From assembly GCA_963691655.1 (NCBI GenBank), contig OY829326.1:37661989-37725988 (forward strand): a stretch of 64,000 nt of DNA, in the 5' to 3' direction. Source of the DNA: Toxonevra muliebris. Its lineage: Eukaryota > Arthropoda > Insecta > Diptera > Pallopteridae. The translations under genes and the position numbers were made by a program. This document shows, piece by piece, positions 60,311-64,000 of the stretch. The first letter of the stretch is position 1; every line of letters starts with the position of its first letter. A model generated the notes under the pieces. That model did no database searches and was not told where the DNA came from. It saw nothing but the letters and a program-made list of their open reading frames with translations.

Positions 60311-63300
60311 CTAACGTAGTCACACCTAGAAGCATACATACAAAACACAGATTCATGATCAGCATACTTATTAACTTATTTCAAATACTTCTTGAGTCCC
60401 CAGTTGACTTTTTTTTTAACGCAGAGTGCTATAAATTATTTTCAAAAATGGTGGTAGATTTTATTCATCGAGTAATAGAGAACTTTATTTTTTCTATTTG
60501 CGAATATAAAAATAAATAATTTGTTTATTCAGATAATTATTCGAACAATCGCTGATTCTGCCATCAGATTAGCCAGAAGTGACACAAGAATGATTACTAT
60601 ATCTTAAATAAATTATGAACTAAGAAGTTACAAATTATTCGTTATTTAAAAGCACAATTTAAATGATTTTAATCGCGAATAACTTGAATGTCTGAATCAA
60701 TCGCGAGGAAAAACTAATAAAATGTTTTTATTTTAAATATGTTTAATTGTAATATTCATATAAAATATAATAAACCTTCAAGAATTTCTTTGGTAATGGC
60801 ATAGCAGTAGAAGAGAAATACGGTATGGTGCTCCAGACTTCAGTTTTTTATATAAGCTTATATCTGTTAATCGAACTTCTATTGATCATTCATAGAAAGG
60901 CAAAGAGCGTTTATATGAAATTTAGTTTATCAGAATATAACTTTTAAAACTATAAAAAGATAAAATTTTTTACTCTGTGTCTTATTGTTTTTAAGTAAAT
61001 ATCATCGCTCAATTTACTAGTTTTCAATTGCAGCAAAAAAATATATCTTCTCTTTTTCCGGCAATTAATAACAAAAAAAACCAAAAGTTGTTATCAACAA
61101 AAAGAAAAAAACTAAAAAGAAACCACAAACTAACCATCAACTATCGACACCAATTTCAGTGCCAATATCAGTGTTACATAATAACAACAACAACAACAAC
61201 AGCAACTAGAAAAAAATGTTAAAAGTTTCATTGAAATATTGTATATATACATACATATGTACATATATATGAGCAAACTATTCTAGTTCTTTTCCGATCA
61301 TTCCAACCAACCACCACCCATCAGTCTGTCTGTTCATTCCTCTTTCAATCTTTGTCTCTTTCTGTTACCACAAAACAGCATATTCGTGCACGAACAATTT
61401 TCTGACTATTGTCACGTTTTCCAACACTGTATTTACTGTACGCCAAATGCTTTCGAGATGTGTTTCTATGTACATACAATGCCGACGTGTATAGTTGTGC
61501 TATAACAAAAAGAATTGTTGTTGTGCAAATAGCAATAACAAACTTACCAAATACAGACACACACAAATCACAAAAGCAAACAAACGTTCGTACGTACATA
61601 TACAATTCATTGCTGACCACACATTGAAAGTTCGAATGTTTGAACGTTCTCTCCCGTCAGCCAAAAAAAATTTACGTGTATAGTGCAGAAAATCAAAAGT
61701 AAAGCCAAAACAAAAACAACAAAAAATAGCCATGATAGAACCAAAAGTTTTATAGCTAACTTTTGTATTTCGTATGTGTGTGTATAGCAGTTGCATTTTT
61801 TTTTTCAATTGTTTCTGTTCGGTTTGTTATTTGTGATGCAATAATTATGGGAAAAGAAAGCGCATGAACTAAATTCTACCTAACATTGGCCATCAAAAGT
61901 AAAAGAGAAAGAATAAATGTTCTATTCTTCTTTTTTTTTATTTTTTTAATTTTTTTTTTACTTTCAATATGCAATTAGCAATTTTATTAAATTTATGTTT
62001 GAAAAAGTTATTGACATCCAACTGACATTGTGTGCCGTTAGATAAAGTTATCAAATATTGTGCACAACAGTGCGTATGAGCAACAAATTAAAATGTGCAT
62101 TGAAACATGTGAAGCTTTTGATAAAATAAAACATACCTAGTTGAATAATAGTAAATTTTATAGATATTCTGACTCTGTGGTAAATTCTAGCAATACTTAT
62201 TATTATATATTTGAATAATTTTAAATTTTTGATTCTGCTGTACGATGTCGATAGTTCATATCAGCTCTGAATATTTCTCAGAATGAATGCATTTTTAATT
62301 TTTATTTATTTTTGAAATCTTTAAATGCTTATCACCTTTCTATTATTTTGTTTAGTTTCACACTAGTTTGAAATAACCAATTTCAGCTATTCATAAAATT
62401 TTCAATTAAATTGGTACAAATTTTGGTACCACATCCTAATTTTAATATTATTTATCGAGAAGGAATCCTTAAAATTAACAAATAAGTGAAGCCTATCTAT
62501 CTCGATTGGGTTTATGAGAAGTTTATGGAATGTGTTCGATTTGGTCTTGGCATGAGCCGAGCAATGGCAGAGAAGGTGGTGGAAATTCCTTTTCCCTTTC
62601 AAGTTTTTGCAATTCCTGCAATATGTATATTGTATGAGCTTGAGTCAGTAGCGAACGAAAGATGCTTATAAACTTTAGCTAACCCATATGATGACCCTTT
62701 GAGAGTTTCAGAAGTTGGAGTCCACGATGAAGAATTATCCCTTTTCTGTGATTGTTGGTCTTCAGCTGTATTCTTTTCCGAAGAAGTTGATAGATCTGAA
62801 GTATAAGTTCAACTCGTCATCTTAAAGAATGGTTAGAAATCAAGGCATTGCCCTGACAGTAGTCAGTAATCAGGGCAATGCTTTGTCATTTGTTACCTTC
62901 CGAAGAGCTTTCCATCCCTTGGTACGCAGTAAAATATTTTACACTCATAAAATTAGCAGAATTTCTTTTTTAATGGGCTCTGCTGGACTTAGGAAGTAGC
63001 TATCGTCATGCACGTTTTAGGAGATTGCATATCTTAATCCTACACGGTTAAGCGTTCTTGCGTTTTTCGAAACGTTGGGCTTTAACTATTCATGCATGCC
63101 CCTGCGACCTCGGCAATCGAATGCTGATTAGTCCTAGCTATATTTGATGGTTTCTTAGGTGAATTTTTGTTCCAGTGCCATCGTTTTCAGGCGTGTTTAC
63201 TAAACGGAAAAAGTATCAACACTTTTTTGAGACCACCTGTAATGAACCGAAGCAAATTTTTGCGCTAAAAAGTCGTTAACCAATCTCTCTTCAGGATAAG

Positions 63301-64000
63301 CTCAATACCTTCAACCGTTTCACTCTCAAGATCTTACGCACAATTCCTGCATTGTTTCTCGATGTAAGTAAAAGTGATTGTAGCGACAAAGTCGAGATCA
63401 CAGCCGAAGTTTCCGAACTAAAAAAGTTTTGATTGTTCAGAGATCAAAGAGGTATTCAGAGAAATTACTAGGAGTTCTATAACCAAGGATTCAAGCTGAC
63501 AGACAGATCTAATTGCGCTTAGTAATATTTTTATTCAAAATAACGGTATCGTCATGGGTCAAAAGACGCCCAGTGATTTTTATTTTCGTTTGTGATTTCA
63601 TCTGAGAAATTAAGCCGAGAGTCTTTAGCTTTGCTAATTACCTGAACCTTGCAATCTTGTAGCATGAGGTCAAGTATGTATCTGGTTTTTAGTAGTTGTG
63701 ATTTGGCCATTTTTCTTGGTTCCATCATTGGATGAAGTCTTTTTTATTTGTTATTTGCAAGAAAAACAAACCTTTATTTTGCTCAGGAATATTGGGTTTT
63801 ATTATACCCGGCCAACATCTAAAGTAATGATTTTTCGTTAGATTCAACATTCCTTTAACCTAGAACACAGATTAGGCCATTGTCAAGCCTATGACTTAAA
63901 GCTCTATAATTATTAATTAGTTCAGAGTCAAGAGCTTTAATAAAGCCATATCATAAAGTTTAGTTAATGATTTGCAGGTGTTTCTTAGGGCCGATTTCAT

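Larger units (their letters stand above)
57993..64000 (+). other. Start of the intron downstream of sif exon C
   Basis: Begins with the donor GTAAGT at 57993; no later acceptor-exon pair of the family was recognised, so the intron continues past the window. It contains the second mariner-LINE chimera (58432-59845) and an RNase H fragment (about 59930-60310). Positions 60320-63780 show only AT-rich DNA and simple repeats such as the ACA run near 61183-61203; nothing coding could be supported. Confidence 0.75.

Noticed and set aside
62486..62671. 61-codon plus-strand open frame with normal-looking composition
   Set aside because: No recognisable domain, no splice sites of the right phase, and surrounding DNA is featureless; probably chance or an unrecognised repeat.
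63790..64000. Possible LINE RNase H remnant resembling 59930-60310
   Set aside because: Only a short stretch (ACAGATTAGGCCATTGTCAAG) is similar and no TDGSK motif is readable; too weak to annotate.
1..64000. CRISPR array, operon, phage or bacterial contamination
   Set aside because: No short regular repeats with unique spacers, no dense coding, and all supported coding is spliced metazoan or insect transposon-derived.

Overview
The window is AT-rich, intron-dominated nuclear DNA from a higher (cyclorrhaphan) fly. A tephritid is plausible, but the species cannot be fixed from sequence alone. The evidence is three short, well-bounded plus-strand exons with consensus splice sites, whose peptides look like the Drosophila still life (sif) / vertebrate Tiam Rac exchange factor. 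They sit among introns of 8.6 kb and 38.6 kb littered with insect transposons. There is no bacterial-type gene organisation, no operon, no CRISPR array and no complete gene.

The host gene runs left to right. Exon A (10123-10305) encodes the coiled-coil part of the PHn-CC-Ex module. Exon B (18947-19147) encodes the end of the Ex region plus a basic/serine-rich linker. Exon C (57765-57992) encodes most of the Ras-binding domain. All three are multiples of three and phase 0, so they join in frame as 61+67+76 residues. Upstream PH and downstream PDZ-DH-PH exons must lie outside the window. Everything else appears to be intron of this gene.

Region by region. 1-10 kb: dispersed repeats, a ~170-bp satellite-like array (3.45-4.19 kb), a trinucleotide-rich tract and a long decayed array built on a GAGTAATTGC core (6.6-8.5 kb). 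10-19 kb: exon A, more of the same array on its other side, a LINE RNase H fragment, a broken mellifera-type mariner, an insect dispersed repeat and exon B. 19-28 kb: a perfect 32-bp inverted repeat, a mariner with a LINE fragment captured between its ends, a 2.1-kb hAT-like element with subterminal GGAGC repeats containing a tRNA-Glu-like SINE, and a G+C-richer direct-repeat block. 28-45 kb: mostly featureless AT-rich intron plus a duplicated ~300-bp unit carrying a LINE 3' end, a deleted Tc1/mariner element and a LINE reverse transcriptase relic. 45-58 kb: a near-perfect palindrome, a second Tc1/mariner (DD37E-like) with perfect 16-bp terminal repeats, a tRNA-derived SINE, a TTAA-flanked inverted-repeat element, two minus-strand LINE relics, a MITE-like foldback and exon C. 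58-64 kb: a second copy of the mariner-LINE chimera, an RNase H fragment and undistinguished intron.

The items most worth following are the mariner-LINE chimera present twice in opposite orientation, the decayed array bracketing exon A, the hAT-like element with a nested SINE, and the TTAA element. Family assignments rest on motif recognition from memory; no database search was run.
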